Made by a program: the position numbers and the translations under genes. A DNA stretch of 64,000 bases from contig JAJCYP010000070.1 of assembly GCA_029262855.1 (NCBI GenBank), positions 22,881-86,880 of the forward strand. Reading direction: 5' to 3'. The notes under the pieces are model-generated. The model was given only the letters and a program-made list of their open reading frames with translations, was not told where the DNA came from and searched no databases. The stretch's first letter is position 1; the number at the start of each line of letters is the position of its first letter. This DNA comes from Bacteroidota bacterium (GTDB taxonomy: Bacteria > Bacteroidota > Rhodothermia > Rhodothermales > UBA10348). Below, one piece after another: positions 9,718-25,487 of the stretch.

Positions 9718-10641
9718 TCAATTGAGTTGCTCAAGCGGGACGCCGATTCTCTCAAGTGTCCTGGCGGCACCCGAGCGGACGTAGGGATTGGAATCGCCGG
9801 AGACCACCTGCCGCAGTGCGACTGCGTCCCGCCGGGACGGCTCGTGGGCCATCAGCGTGTTCAGTGCGGCGATTCGAACCCCGTCACCCGCCTCTGAAGT
9901 CAAGACGGAAAGCAGGGACTCACGGGCCGCCTCCGGTAGGGTAGACGATTCATAGAGGGCATCCAGCGCCCAGATTGCACGGAGTCTTAGACCCTCCTGC
10001 TGTTCGGTCCTGACCAGTCCGACTATGGCGTCGGAGAGGTCGCTCTCCGGCGTCCCAGAGCTGGCGAGCGCACGAACCGTCTTGAGAGCGTGCATTCGGA
10101 TTCCGTTGTCGTCTCCGTTCATGAGGGCGGCCTGGAGGACAGACGCCACGGCCTGATCACCCAGGTTGCCGGTCACGGCCCGAGACCGCGGCCGATCGTA
10201 GCGCACAGTTGCGCGACCGGTCGCTTCGTCGAACTCGATGCCGTGAACATCCACTATTGCCGTAGCGGGCAACTCGGATGCGACGTCTCCGCCTCCGGAG
10301 TTGCCCAGAACATAGCCGAAGGCAATCAAGGCCATCCCAAGCGCCAGCTCCGGCAGCGGGCGCAAACCGCGAGCCAGCGAACTCAGGCCGTCGGCGAGCA
10401 CGCGGAACCGGTGGCGCCACGATGACCCTATTCGGGCATACGCCATGGCCCGGGCCGCCGCAATCGCCTCCTTGTCCAGTTCCGGCGTCAGCGGCGCATC
10501 CGCCAGAAAGGCGATTCGATCAAACTCCTCCCGGCAATCGCCGCAGGTCTCGACCTGCAGTCGAACCTGATCGGCTTCCTTTTCCTGCAACTCTCCTGCC
10601 TGAAACAGGATGAGTTGCTCCAGCTCGTGTTCACAGTTCAT
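9718..10641 (-). CDS. Membrane anti-sigma factor with zinc-finger and HEAT-like repeats
   Basis: The N-terminus carries the anti-sigma zinc-finger signature (CEHELEQLIL then CGDCREEF, a His-x3-Cys-x2-Cys pattern at about residues 4-40). One membrane segment follows (LALGMALIAFGYVLGN, about residue 120), then a C-terminal region of alpha-helical repeats (LQAALMNGDDNGIRMHALKTV, IVGLVRTEQQEGLRLRAIWAL and two similar units) that read as HEAT/PBS-lyase-like repeats, outside the cytoplasm. ATG at 10641 has AGAGA upstream; an in-frame GTG at 10647 overlapping the sigma stop codon is an alternative. It should hold the upstream-encoded sigma factor inactive until an envelope signal is sensed. Confidence 0.8.
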   Translation of the reverse strand: MNCEHELEQLILFQAGELQEKEADQVRLQVETCGDCREEFDRIAFLADAPLTPELDKEAIAAARAMAYARIGSSWRHRFRVLADGLSSLARGLRPLPELALGMALIAFGYVLGNSGGGDVASELPATAIVDVHGIEFDEATGRATVRYDRPRSRAVTGNLGDQAVASVLQAALMNGDDNGIRMHALKTVRALASSGTPESDLSDAIVGLVRTEQQEGLRLRAIWALDALYESSTLPEAARESLLSVLTSEAGDGVRIAALNTLMAHEPSRRDAVALRQVVSGDSNPYVRSGAARTLERIGVPLEQLN

Positions 10642-10643
10642 GG

Positions 10644-11195
10644 TCACAATTCTCTATATGCGGGTTCCAGCACCACGCGCAACTTGCGGGTAGCCCGGAA
10701 CAGGTAATTCTTGACGGTCCCTTCGGCGCATCCCAGCATCGATCCGATCTCCCTGAGCTTGTATCCGTGCGTGTGCTTGAGGACAAAGACCGCACGTTCG
10801 CGCTCAGAGAGCGACTCGAGTGCTCGCTCGGTCGAGCGGCGTAGCTCACTCTGCTCCATCGCCCCGCTGGCGTCTTGTTCCGACCCCGGTATGTGGTCCG
10901 CGTATTCGAGCGGATCCTGCCTGGCATTCCGCGTCTTCCTTCGCTGGTTCAAGGCCCGGTTTACGGCGATGCGCGTCAGCCAGGTGGAAAACGTGCTTTC
11001 CTGCCGAAACGATGGCAACTTGGTGAACGCACTCACCAGGGAATCCTGATACACATCGTACACTTCCGGACAACGCCCCAGAATGCCGCCGATGGCACGC
11101 AGCACCTGGCCCTCGTTCGCCTGAACGAGGCGATCGAAGGCGCCCGCGTCGCCGCGCTGCGCCTGCTCAATCCATGACGATTCTCTGGACTCCAT
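10644..11195 (-). CDS. ECF-family RNA polymerase sigma factor
   Basis: A 183-residue sigma factor with only regions 2 and 4. Region 2 contains DVYQDSLVSAFTKLPSFRQESTFSTWLTRIAVN; region 4 contains LSERERAVFVLKHTHGYKLREIGSMLG followed by AEGTVKNYLFRATRKL. The frame extends 62 codons upstream but those residues are not sigma-like; ATG at 11195 has AAAGAGG just before it and begins with the usual short N-terminus. It overlaps the anti-sigma gene (GTGA) and forms an operon with it and the DUF4097 gene. The 173 bases to the divergent glycosidase gene must hold its promoter, probably autoregulated. Confidence 0.9.
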   Translation of the reverse strand: MESRESSWIEQAQRGDAGAFDRLVQANEGQVLRAIGGILGRCPEVYDVYQDSLVSAFTKLPSFRQESTFSTWLTRIAVNRALNQRRKTRNARQDPLEYADHIPGSEQDASGAMEQSELRRSTERALESLSERERAVFVLKHTHGYKLREIGSMLGCAEGTVKNYLFRATRKLRVVLEPAYREL

Positions 11196-11368
11196 CCGCC
11201 TCTTTGGTGCACGCGTTTGACACCTTGAGACCGCCGAAGGTTTGCGCGGCATCTGCGGGACCGGGCCGCAACCTACGGCGTAGACGCGGTTCTGATTATC
11301 GGCCAGGCTTTTCACGCCGCTGGGCTCAGTTTCCGCGAGGCGCCTCACCCCCTGACGTTTCTTCCCGA

Positions 11369-12325
11369 ATGCGATTTCCACGTGCCGCTATTCTTCTCTT
11401 TGGAGCCTTGCTTCCGGGGTGTGAAACTCCGGAGCCGACCGCACTTCCCGACACCCCGCCGGGGCTGGTTCAATGGTCAGGCGTCGACTCGCTGAATGCT
11501 GGGCTCCCCGAGTCCGTGCGCGTCTACGAGGGTGTCAATTCTGAGCTGCCCCTGCACGCGTGGTACGTTTCCGTTGATGTGACCGCCGGACCGACCCGAG
11601 CCCGCGTGGCCGTCTCCGACGATACGGATCTGCGAGAGACCGTCTCGGGTTTCGCCGGCGACGAGGGTGCCTGCGTGGCCGTGAATGGGGGCTACTTCAG
11701 GATGGGCGATGACCCCGCCACGCACGTCGGGCTGTTGATGGCGGGCGGCGAGATCATCGAAGCCGCGATCGGAAGCGTGATCCGGGACGATGTGCGCTAC
11801 CCGACCGCCCGCGCAACGTTGGGCATCACCGATGGTGGGCGGGTCTATATCGACTGGGTAAACTCCAGGAACGACTCGACTATTGCCTGGCCCCGCCCCC
11901 ACCCGAACCGGCCGGGAGCACCCGCCGAGTTTCCCGATCTGACCAAGGCCAGCCCGTGGCCGATGCGCGATGCCGTCTCAGCCGGACCGAGGCTGCTGAA
12001 GGATGGATCCATCCTGATCACGGTTGATGAGGAGGTGTTTTTCGGGTCCTCCATCCCGCGCGTGCATCCGCGAACCGCAGCCGGCGTGACGGCGGAAGGG
12101 CAGCTGATTCTCCTGGTGGTCGATGGCCGCCAGAGGGACAGTCGCGGCGTTGACCTGAACGAACTCGCGGAGCTTCTGGCATCCACCGGGGCCGTCGACG
12201 GCGTCAATCTCGACGGCGGTGGATCGTCGGCACTGGTCGTCAACGGGATGCTCTTGAACAGCCCGAGCGGCGACCGGATTGAACGGGAAGTCATGTCGGC
12301 GATTCTGGTAGATTGCGGGAGCTAA
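11369..12325 (+). CDS. Phosphodiester glycosidase family lipoprotein (NAGPA domain)
   Basis: A 318-residue lipoprotein with N-terminal basic residues, a hydrophobic stretch and the lipobox LLPGC. The body is an NAGPA/DUF2233-type domain related to the N-acetylglucosamine-1-phosphodiester glycosidase that uncovers mannose-6-phosphate: NGGYFRMG, HPRTAAGVT and NLDGGGSSALVVNG are its hallmark blocks. The frame opens 65 codons earlier, but that part is not protein-like and ATG at 11369 gives a proper lipoprotein signal. It is 13 bases upstream of pepT. Bacterial members act on cell-surface phosphodiester-linked glycans; the real substrate cannot be deduced. Confidence 0.85.
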   Translation: MRFPRAAILLFGALLPGCETPEPTALPDTPPGLVQWSGVDSLNAGLPESVRVYEGVNSELPLHAWYVSVDVTAGPTRARVAVSDDTDLRETVSGFAGDEGACVAVNGGYFRMGDDPATHVGLLMAGGEIIEAAIGSVIRDDVRYPTARATLGITDGGRVYIDWVNSRNDSTIAWPRPHPNRPGAPAEFPDLTKASPWPMRDAVSAGPRLLKDGSILITVDEEVFFGSSIPRVHPRTAAGVTAEGQLILLVVDGRQRDSRGVDLNELAELLASTGAVDGVNLDGGGSSALVVNGMLLNSPSGDRIEREVMSAILVDCGS

Positions 12326-12338
12326 TCCTGCAGTCGTC

Positions 12339-13610
12339 ATGGAGACACCCTCCCCGCTCGTTGATCGTTTTGTCCGCTACTGCCGCGTAGACACGCAGGC
12401 CGATCCGGAGTCCGTCTCCGTGCCCTCGACGGAGAAGCAGAAAGACCTCGGGCGGCTGCTCGTGGAAGAATTGCGGGCGATTGGCGTGGGCGGCGCGACC
12501 ATGGATGAGTTCGGGTATGTGACGGCGAGGTTGGCGGGGAAGCCGGCGCCGGGTGGCGGGGGTGGCTCAACTGGCCCGGCCTCCAAGACTCGGATAGCAC
12601 TGTTCGCCCACATGGACACCGCCCCAGATGCTCCGGGAGACGGTGTGATTCCAGTGATTCATCCTTCCTGGGACGGCTCGGTGATCCAGCTGCCTGGAGA
12701 TCCCTCCGTGACCATTGATCCGGCGCGCAACCCCGCACTCCATGCCCATGTCGGCGAGGATCTGATTACCAGCGACGGTCGGACGCTTCTCGGCAGCGAC
12801 GACAAGGCGGGTGTCGCGATCATGATGCAGCTCGCCTCGGAGTGGAGCGACCTCCCGGGGCCGCTGCCCGACACGGTCTTGTGCTTCACCATCGATGAAG
12901 AGATCGGCCGCGGGGTCGACCACCTTGATCTCGCCTCGCTGGGAGCCGACGTCGGCTATACGCTGGACGGCAGCGGAATCGATTCGCTGAACTTCGAGAC
13001 GTTCAACGCCGCCGCCGCGCGGGTGGACATCCACGGAGTGGCTGTCCACCCGGGCTACGCCAAAGGGGTGATGGTGAATGCGCTCCGCCTGTTGGCGGAG
13101 CTCATTCAGATGCTGCCCGCCGATGAGGCTCCCGAGACCACCGAGGGGCGCGAGGGCTACTTCCACCCTCATACTGTGGGCTCCGCCGGAGCAGACAAGG
13201 CCAGCCTGCAGATCATCATCCGAGACTTCTCGCACGATGGCCTGGAAGCCAGAAAGGAGCTGCTCCGCGGTGCCGTCGCGACGCTGGCCGCGCGTCATCC
13301 AAGAGCCCGGGTTGAGCTTCAGATTGAGGACAACTACAAGAACATGCGATCCTACATCGAGGAGGCCGATCCACGCGCCGTCTCCTTCGCTCTTGCGGCC
13401 GGGGAGGAGATGGGAATCACGCTGAAGTCAGAACTCATTCGGGGTGGCACGGATGGCGCCAGGCTCTCAGAGCTCGGCCTCCCGACACCGAACATCTTCA
13501 ACGGCGGCCACGACTACCACTCTTGCTTCGAGTGGAACACAGTGCAGAGTCTGGAGCGGGCGCATCGCTACGTGCAGCGACTTCTGGGCTACTGGGCTCG
13601 ACACGGGTAG
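12339..13610 (+). CDS. pepT: Peptidase T (tripeptide aminopeptidase)
   Basis: A 423-residue M20-family metallopeptidase that removes the N-terminal residue from tripeptides in the cytoplasm. Visible metal/catalytic blocks: His91 and Asp93 in FAHMDTAP, Asp154-Asp155 in LGSDDKAG, Glu187-Glu188 in TIDEEIGRG, and the C-terminal HDYHSCFEW. A glycine-rich loop (PGGGGGSTG, about residue 71) before the first metal motif appears to be an insertion relative to E. coli PepT (408 residues). It lies 13 bases after the glycosidase gene and may be transcribed with it. Confidence 0.93.
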   Translation: METPSPLVDRFVRYCRVDTQADPESVSVPSTEKQKDLGRLLVEELRAIGVGGATMDEFGYVTARLAGKPAPGGGGGSTGPASKTRIALFAHMDTAPDAPGDGVIPVIHPSWDGSVIQLPGDPSVTIDPARNPALHAHVGEDLITSDGRTLLGSDDKAGVAIMMQLASEWSDLPGPLPDTVLCFTIDEEIGRGVDHLDLASLGADVGYTLDGSGIDSLNFETFNAAAARVDIHGVAVHPGYAKGVMVNALRLLAELIQMLPADEAPETTEGREGYFHPHTVGSAGADKASLQIIIRDFSHDGLEARKELLRGAVATLAARHPRARVELQIEDNYKNMRSYIEEADPRAVSFALAAGEEMGITLKSELIRGGTDGARLSELGLPTPNIFNGGHDYHSCFEWNTVQSLERAHRYVQRLLGYWARHG

Positions 13611-13782
13611 CCTGGCGCCGGTCTATCCGGGGGAGGCCACCCTTAGCGCATCAGTAGAAAACACCGCCCATTCTCCACTTCGGCGGCTGTTGGGACCCGG
13701 TGCGACTAGAATACTCGGCAAGATTCCACTCGTGAGAGGCGCGTGTCCCCGTTTATGTTGAATATGCCCCCTCGACTCCATG

Positions 13783-13896
13783 TCAGTCAGCCAGCCAGGC
13801 GTTCTCCCAGAGCAGGTCCGTGGCAACGAATGCCACGACCAGGCAAATGGCAAAGCCCTCAAGCCATGCACGTCCAATCGGCAGGATCGTTCTCAT
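13783..13896 (-). CDS. Small membrane protein, 37 residues, unknown function
   Basis: A short frame downstream of rpoC starting at ATG 13896 and ending TGA 13785-13783. It is preceded by a very good ribosome-binding site, GGAGG at 13909-13905 with 8-base spacing. The product has a basic N-terminus (MRTILPIGRAW) and a hydrophobic stretch of about 20 residues (GFAICLVVAFVATDLLW) that could span the membrane once, then a short acidic tail. It begins 18 bases from the arm of a 26-bp inverted repeat. No family is recognised. Support rests on the ribosome-binding site and the membrane-like composition. Confidence 0.5.
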   Translation of the reverse strand: MRTILPIGRAWLEGFAICLVVAFVATDLLWENAWLAD

Positions 13897-13913
13897 AGCA
13901 GCAACCTCCGTCA

Positions 13914-14024
13914 GGGCTCGGTGGGTGCCCCCGACGGACAGGAAGCCGGGCTCGATAAGTTCTGCTTGAGTTCAGGCTGTGCATCCCGCCCGCCAACAGT
14001 CCGTCGGGGGCACCCACCGAGCCC
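13914..14024. repeat. 26-bp perfect inverted repeat with 59-base loop
   Basis: Arms 13914-13939 and 13999-14024 are exact reverse complements (arm begins GGGCTCGGTGGG and ends CCCGACGGAC). The loop is 59 bases and the element lies between the rpoC terminator and the 37-codon ORF. On the minus-strand transcript the 3' arm ends four bases before the GGAGG of that ORF. Such a long perfect stem is much stronger than a normal terminator and has no T-run. It could be a small mobile or structural element or a translational switch. The remainder of the 13611-14109 gap shows no other recognisable feature besides the small ORF and the rpoC terminator. Confidence 0.85.
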
Positions 14025-14042
14025 CACCGCAGGTCCCCGCCA

Positions 14043-14084
14043 AAAAGAGGAAAGCCCCAGCAACCAAAGGCAACCGGGGCTTTC
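14043..14084 (-). terminator. Rho-independent terminator of the rpl-rpoBC operon
   Basis: A 9-bp stem (GAAAGCCCC at 14050-14058 with GGGGCTTTC at 14076-14084) is followed on the minus strand by CCTCTTTTTG. It lies 26 bases past the rpoC stop codon and has the stem plus T-tract of an intrinsic terminator. Confidence 0.85.
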
Positions 14085-14109
14085 GCACGTTCAGAACTGA
14101 GAATCCAGA

Positions 14110-18372
<4,263 letters not shown>

Positions 18373-18457
18373 ATGCTTGTTTGCTTATGCGATTGCGCCA
18401 GGGGCGCAGTTGATATTCGTCATGGCCACAGGGCCCCCGAAGGGGCCGCGTGCCAGA

Positions 18458-22288
<3,831 letters not shown>

Positions 22289-22386
22289 AGGCTGGGCTGG
22301 TCTCTCATTGTGCGATACGGAGATCGCGGATGCGGCGGGGGCAAAACGGATAGCTTACGCTAGCTCTAACCCCGTGTTTCTTGGTG

Positions 22387-22483
22387 CTTTCGGCGGTGTA
22401 CCCGTCGGAAGCGCCGAAAGCCGACCCCCAGATCAGGGGTCGGCCCTCGCGAATCAGGACGCGTGTCGGTATTTGGCCGACAC
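22387..22483 (-). promoter_or_regulatory. Three tandem hairpins between rplL and rpoB
   Basis: Reading toward rpoB: GTGTCGG/CCGACAC (22463-22469 with 22477-22483), GGGGTCGG complement pair (22421-22428 with 22436-22443) and CTTTCGGCG/CGCCGAAAG (22387-22395 with 22412-22420). Each stem is perfect (7, 8 and 9 bp). In E. coli the same gap holds an attenuator and an RNase III site that adjust the ratio of L7/L12 to beta. A similar role here is inferred from position. No T-run follows, so partial attenuation or processing is more likely than full termination. Confidence 0.5.
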
Positions 22484-22490
22484 GTCGAGC

Positions 22491-22868
22491 TTACTTGAGC
22501 TCGACAGAAGCGCCAACTTCTTCCAGCTGGGCCTTGACGGCCTCAGCATCTTCTTTCTGAGCAGCTTCCTTGACCGTGCTGGGGCTACCGTCAACGAGCT
22601 CCTTGGCCTCCTTCAGACCCAGGCCGGTGATCGCGCGGACCTCCTTGATAACCTTGATCTTGTTGGGGCCAACAGTCGTCAGAACGACGTCAAATTCCGT
22701 CTGCTCTTCAGCAGCTTCGGCTGCACCGGCGCCGGCAGGACCTGCCATTGCAACGGCGGCTGCAGCAGGCTTGATGCCGTACTCCTCTTCCAACATGTTT
22801 GCCAGGTCATTGGCTTCCTTGATGGTGAGGTTGACGAGGGTTTCTGCGATTTCCTTGATATCTGCCAT
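22491..22868 (-). CDS. rplL: 50S ribosomal protein L7/L12
   Basis: A 125-residue stalk protein. The N-terminal dimerisation helices ([29 protein letters not shown]), an Ala/Gly-rich hinge and the conserved C-terminal domain ([25 protein letters not shown]) are all present. It is unusual only in minor substitutions. It follows rplJ by 110 bases, which gives room for the extra translation L12 needs as a multi-copy protein. Confidence 0.97.
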   Translation of the reverse strand: MADIKEIAETLVNLTIKEANDLANMLEEEYGIKPAAAAVAMAGPAGAGAAEAAEEQTEFDVVLTTVGPNKIKVIKEVRAITGLGLKEAKELVDGSPSTVKEAAQKEDAEAVKAQLEEVGASVELK

Positions 22869-22978
22869 GTTGTCTCTTTAGTCCCTGCAGTGGTCTCTGC
22901 CCATCGCAAGCGATAGGCTACACTGCCTGTTATGGTGATGGTGTAGTTTTGGCCGAAGCCAATTTGGTTGAGCCCGGA

Positions 22979-23506
22979 TCAGCCCTCTTTGTTCGCGATC
23001 TCCTTGATCGCACCAACGAGGTTGGATCCCTGAGCCTGAACGGCCCCGATGACGTTGGTCATCGGCGACATGAGCAGCGCCAGGATGTCTCCAAGGAGTT
23101 CGTCCTTGGACTTGAGCTCGGCAAGTGTTTCGAGGGCGGAATCGCCATAGACGGCACCGTCCACGTGGGCGCCTTTCAACGACGGGATCTCCAGCTTGGA
23201 GTCCCTGAGGAAATCCCTCAGGACGCGTCCCGGAGCACTGGGCTCCTCACTGAACGCAACGGCTGTCGACCCACGAAGGGCGCCATATAGCTCGTCGTAG
23301 CCGCCAAGCTGATCCATGGCGCGCTTGAGGAGCGTGTTCTTTACGACGCGGAATTCCACGCCGGATTTGCGGAAGGCCGAACGCAGGTTGTTTGCCTGCT
23401 CGACTGTCAGACCGACATAGTCGGTTAGATAGATGACGGGGGTCTGCTCCAGCTTCTCAGCCAGCTCTTTGATTGCCTCCGCCTTCTGTTCGCGAGTCAT
23501 CGCCAT
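22979..23506 (-). CDS. rplJ: 50S ribosomal protein L10
   Basis: A 175-residue L10, the base of the L7/L12 stalk. The N-terminus AIKELAEKLEQTPVIYLTDYVGLTVEQANNLR and FRVVKNTLLKRA match the family, and the C-terminal helix that binds L12 dimers is present. It is 22 bases downstream of rplA, leaving little leader, so the autoregulatory L10 leader of E. coli is not obvious here. Confidence 0.96.
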   Translation of the reverse strand: MAMTREQKAEAIKELAEKLEQTPVIYLTDYVGLTVEQANNLRSAFRKSGVEFRVVKNTLLKRAMDQLGGYDELYGALRGSTAVAFSEEPSAPGRVLRDFLRDSKLEIPSLKGAHVDGAVYGDSALETLAELKSKDELLGDILALLMSPMTNVIGAVQAQGSNLVGAIKEIANKEG

Positions 23507-23528
23507 GGTGTTACCTCAGGAATGGGCG

Positions 23529-24269
23529 CTAGCGGAGCGCAGCTAGGATTTCGGTGCGGTCAAGCGGGATGCCGGGACCCATCGTCGTCGAAACCGTGAT
23601 GGACTTGACGTAGGTGCCTTTCGCAGCCGCCGGACGAAGCCGAATCACTTCCTTGACGAAAGCCTCCAGGTTCTCCAGGATCTGCTCCTCGGGGAACGAT
23701 GACTTGGCAATGGCCGTGTGCAGAATCCCGAATTTGTCGACGCGAAAGTCAATCTTGCCCGCCTTGACGTCTCGAACCGCAGACGCAACGTCCATGGTGA
23801 CCGTGCCGCTCTTCGGGTTCGGCATCAGTCCACGCGGACCGAGTACACGCCCGAGGCGTCCGACCTTCGCCATCACGTCCGGCGTAGCGATCATGACGTC
23901 GAAGTCGGTCCAGCCCTTCTGGATCTGGTCAACCAGATCATCCAGACCCACATGGTCGGCGCCGGCCTCCTGAGCCTCGGCGTGCTTGGCCTCGTTTGCC
24001 AGAACCACGACGCGAACCTCTTTACCGGTCCCATGCGGGAGTGCGACCACCCCGCGAACCATCTGTTCGGCGTGGCGCGGGTCGACACCCAATCGCATAT
24101 CCACATCTACCGACTCGTCAAACTTGGCCGAGGCCGTCTGCTTGACCAGCGAGCATGCTTCCTGCATGCTGAACGGCGCTTCGCCGGCGGCCACTTTCTG
24201 GTGGATCGCCTTGTAGCGCTTGCCCTTTTTTCCCATTGCTTTGTGATCTTTGCGGTTCAGGCGCGGCAT
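23529..24269 (-). CDS. rplA: 50S ribosomal protein L1
   Basis: Ribosomal protein L1 with the conserved blocks [37 protein letters not shown] and [16 protein letters not shown]. Two starts are possible. ATG 24269 has GGGAG eight bases upstream and gives 246 residues ([12 protein letters not shown]...). ATG 24236 gives 235 residues beginning [10 protein letters not shown], closer to the usual family start, but has a poor ribosome-binding site. The longer form is listed. It lies between rplK (57 bases) and rplJ (22 bases). Confidence 0.94.
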   Translation of the reverse strand: MPRLNRKDHKAMGKKGKRYKAIHQKVAAGEAPFSMQEACSLVKQTASAKFDESVDVDMRLGVDPRHAEQMVRGVVALPHGTGKEVRVVVLANEAKHAEAQEAGADHVGLDDLVDQIQKGWTDFDVMIATPDVMAKVGRLGRVLGPRGLMPNPKSGTVTMDVASAVRDVKAGKIDFRVDKFGILHTAIAKSSFPEEQILENLEAFVKEVIRLRPAAAKGTYVKSITVSTTMGPGIPLDRTEILAALR

Positions 24270-24326
24270 GGGGGCCGCTCCCGCCTGTGAGTACTTGCGA
24301 ATTCCCGCGAGAGCGGGAGATTCAGA

Positions 24327-24764
24327 TCAGGCAACCGGCGCGCCGGATACCTTGAGGCCCATCGAGCGTGCTGTTCCTGCGATCATGCGTGCGCCCTGAT
24401 CCAGGTCGTGTGCATTCAGGTCTTCCATCTTCTGCTCGGCGATGTCACGGCATTGGGCCCAGGAGACCGTACCAACCTTGTCGCGAAGCGGATCGGCAGC
24501 GCCCTTCTGAATCTTGGCAGCGTTCTTCAACAGAACGGCGGCCGGCGGGCTCTTGACGATGAAGTTGAAGGACTTGTCGGCGAACACCGTGATCACGACC
24601 GGGAGAATGAGTCCCATTCGCTCCTGCGTAGCAGCATTGAACTGCTTGCAGAATTCCATGATGTTCACGCCCTTCTGACCCAGCGCCGGACCGATCGGAG
24701 GCGCCGGGTTGGCCTGACCGGCCTTAATTTGCAGCTTGATGTAGCCGTCTATTTTCTTTGCCAT
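24327..24764 (-). CDS. rplK: 50S ribosomal protein L11
   Basis: A 145-residue L11 with [35 protein letters not shown] at the N-terminus and the RNA-binding C-terminal domain ending [12 protein letters not shown]. It is first in the rpl-rpoBC operon. In most bacteria secE and nusG lie directly upstream; here the 168-base gap is followed by a copper-linked lipoprotein gene instead. Confidence 0.97.
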   Translation of the reverse strand: MAKKIDGYIKLQIKAGQANPAPPIGPALGQKGVNIMEFCKQFNAATQERMGLILPVVITVFADKSFNFIVKSPPAAVLLKNAAKIQKGAADPLRDKVGTVSWAQCRDIAEQKMEDLNAHDLDQGARMIAGTARSMGLKVSGAPVA

Positions 24765-24932
24765 GCAGCAACGCGGTTCTAGCGCCGGGGTCCCTCGACC
24801 TCAGCTCCCGCATTTAGAGTGGTTACTTGGAGCGAGCCGGATAGAACATGGCACCATATGTGCGGTTCCCCGGCATTTCTGCGATCAGGTACCCCAATCG
24901 CTCCTTTGGCAAATCCTCACAATTGAACTGGC

Positions 24933-25487
24933 CTAGTTCTGCCGCGACGACCAGTGAACGGCAGCCACTTTCCAACCCGCGTCGCTATGCTTCAGGACCA
25001 GAAGCTCAGCCGAGGTCATGTCGATATCGCGATCCCGGAAGTTGCCCTGAAGCCGGGAAGTCGAAGTGATCCAGGCCGCGTGACCTGCCACAGACACAGT
25101 GCGCTCAAGAGGCTCGCGCGTCATCGCCGACAGGAAGGCCCCGTCTCCGTTGAAGTGTCCCGAGAGGTAGTGCTCGCGGGTCTCGATGCCTCCGCCCTCG
25201 ACAATCAGCGCGTCCTCGAGGATGATCGAGGCAGCGGCGGTTGAGTCGTTGGCCACAATGGCCGCCCTGAATGCATCCGCTGCCGCGGCCGCTGACTCGG
25301 CCATGGCTCCGCCAGAGTCCATGGCGTCGTGATCCATGGCTTGGCCGTCCATGGCATCGTGGTCCATGACCTCACCGTCCATGGCATCGTGGTCCATGTT
25401 TTCCATGGTCTCCCCGGCATGCTCATCCGTGTTGGCGGTGCAGGCCGTCAGGCCGACGGCAAGAAGGAGTGCAAGTAGTGTTTTCAT
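24933..25487 (-). CDS. DUF4440/SnoaL-like lipoprotein with Met-Asp-His repeats
   Basis: A 184-residue lipoprotein (signal LLALLLAVGLTAC, lipid-modified Cys about residue 16). After the signal come three near-identical 10-residue repeats built on MDHDAMDG (residues about 31-60), rich in Met, His and Asp and likely to bind copper. The C-terminal part is an NTF2-like DUF4440 domain (DAFRAAIVANDSTAAASIILEDALIVEGGG ... WKVAAVHW). The ATG overlaps the cusA stop codon (ATGA), so it is the last gene of the cusCBA operon. It may be a periplasmic copper scavenger or chaperone for the pump; that is inference. Confidence 0.75.
   Translation of the reverse strand: MKTLLALLLAVGLTACTANTDEHAGETMENMDHDAMDGEVMDHDAMDGQAMDHDAMDSGGAMAESAAAAADAFRAAIVANDSTAAASIILEDALIVEGGGIETREHYLSGHFNGDGAFLSAMTREPLERTVSVAGHAAWITSTSRLQGNFRDRDIDMTSAELLVLKHSDAGWKVAAVHWSSRQN
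25307..25396 (-). repeat. Three tandem 30-bp repeats encoding MDHDAMD units
   Basis: Three consecutive 30-bp units (25396-25367, 25366-25337, 25336-25307) inside the lipoprotein gene encode MDHDAMDGEV, MDHDAMDGQA and MDHDAMDSGG. The DNA units are almost identical, so copy number may vary by slippage between strains. Confidence 0.85.

Noticed and set aside
24823..24950. Short minus-strand frame before rplK ending GAMFYPARSK
   Set aside because: It overlaps the end of the lipoprotein gene, has only an uncertain TTG start, and no homology can be named; it could not be supported as secE, nusG or another gene.
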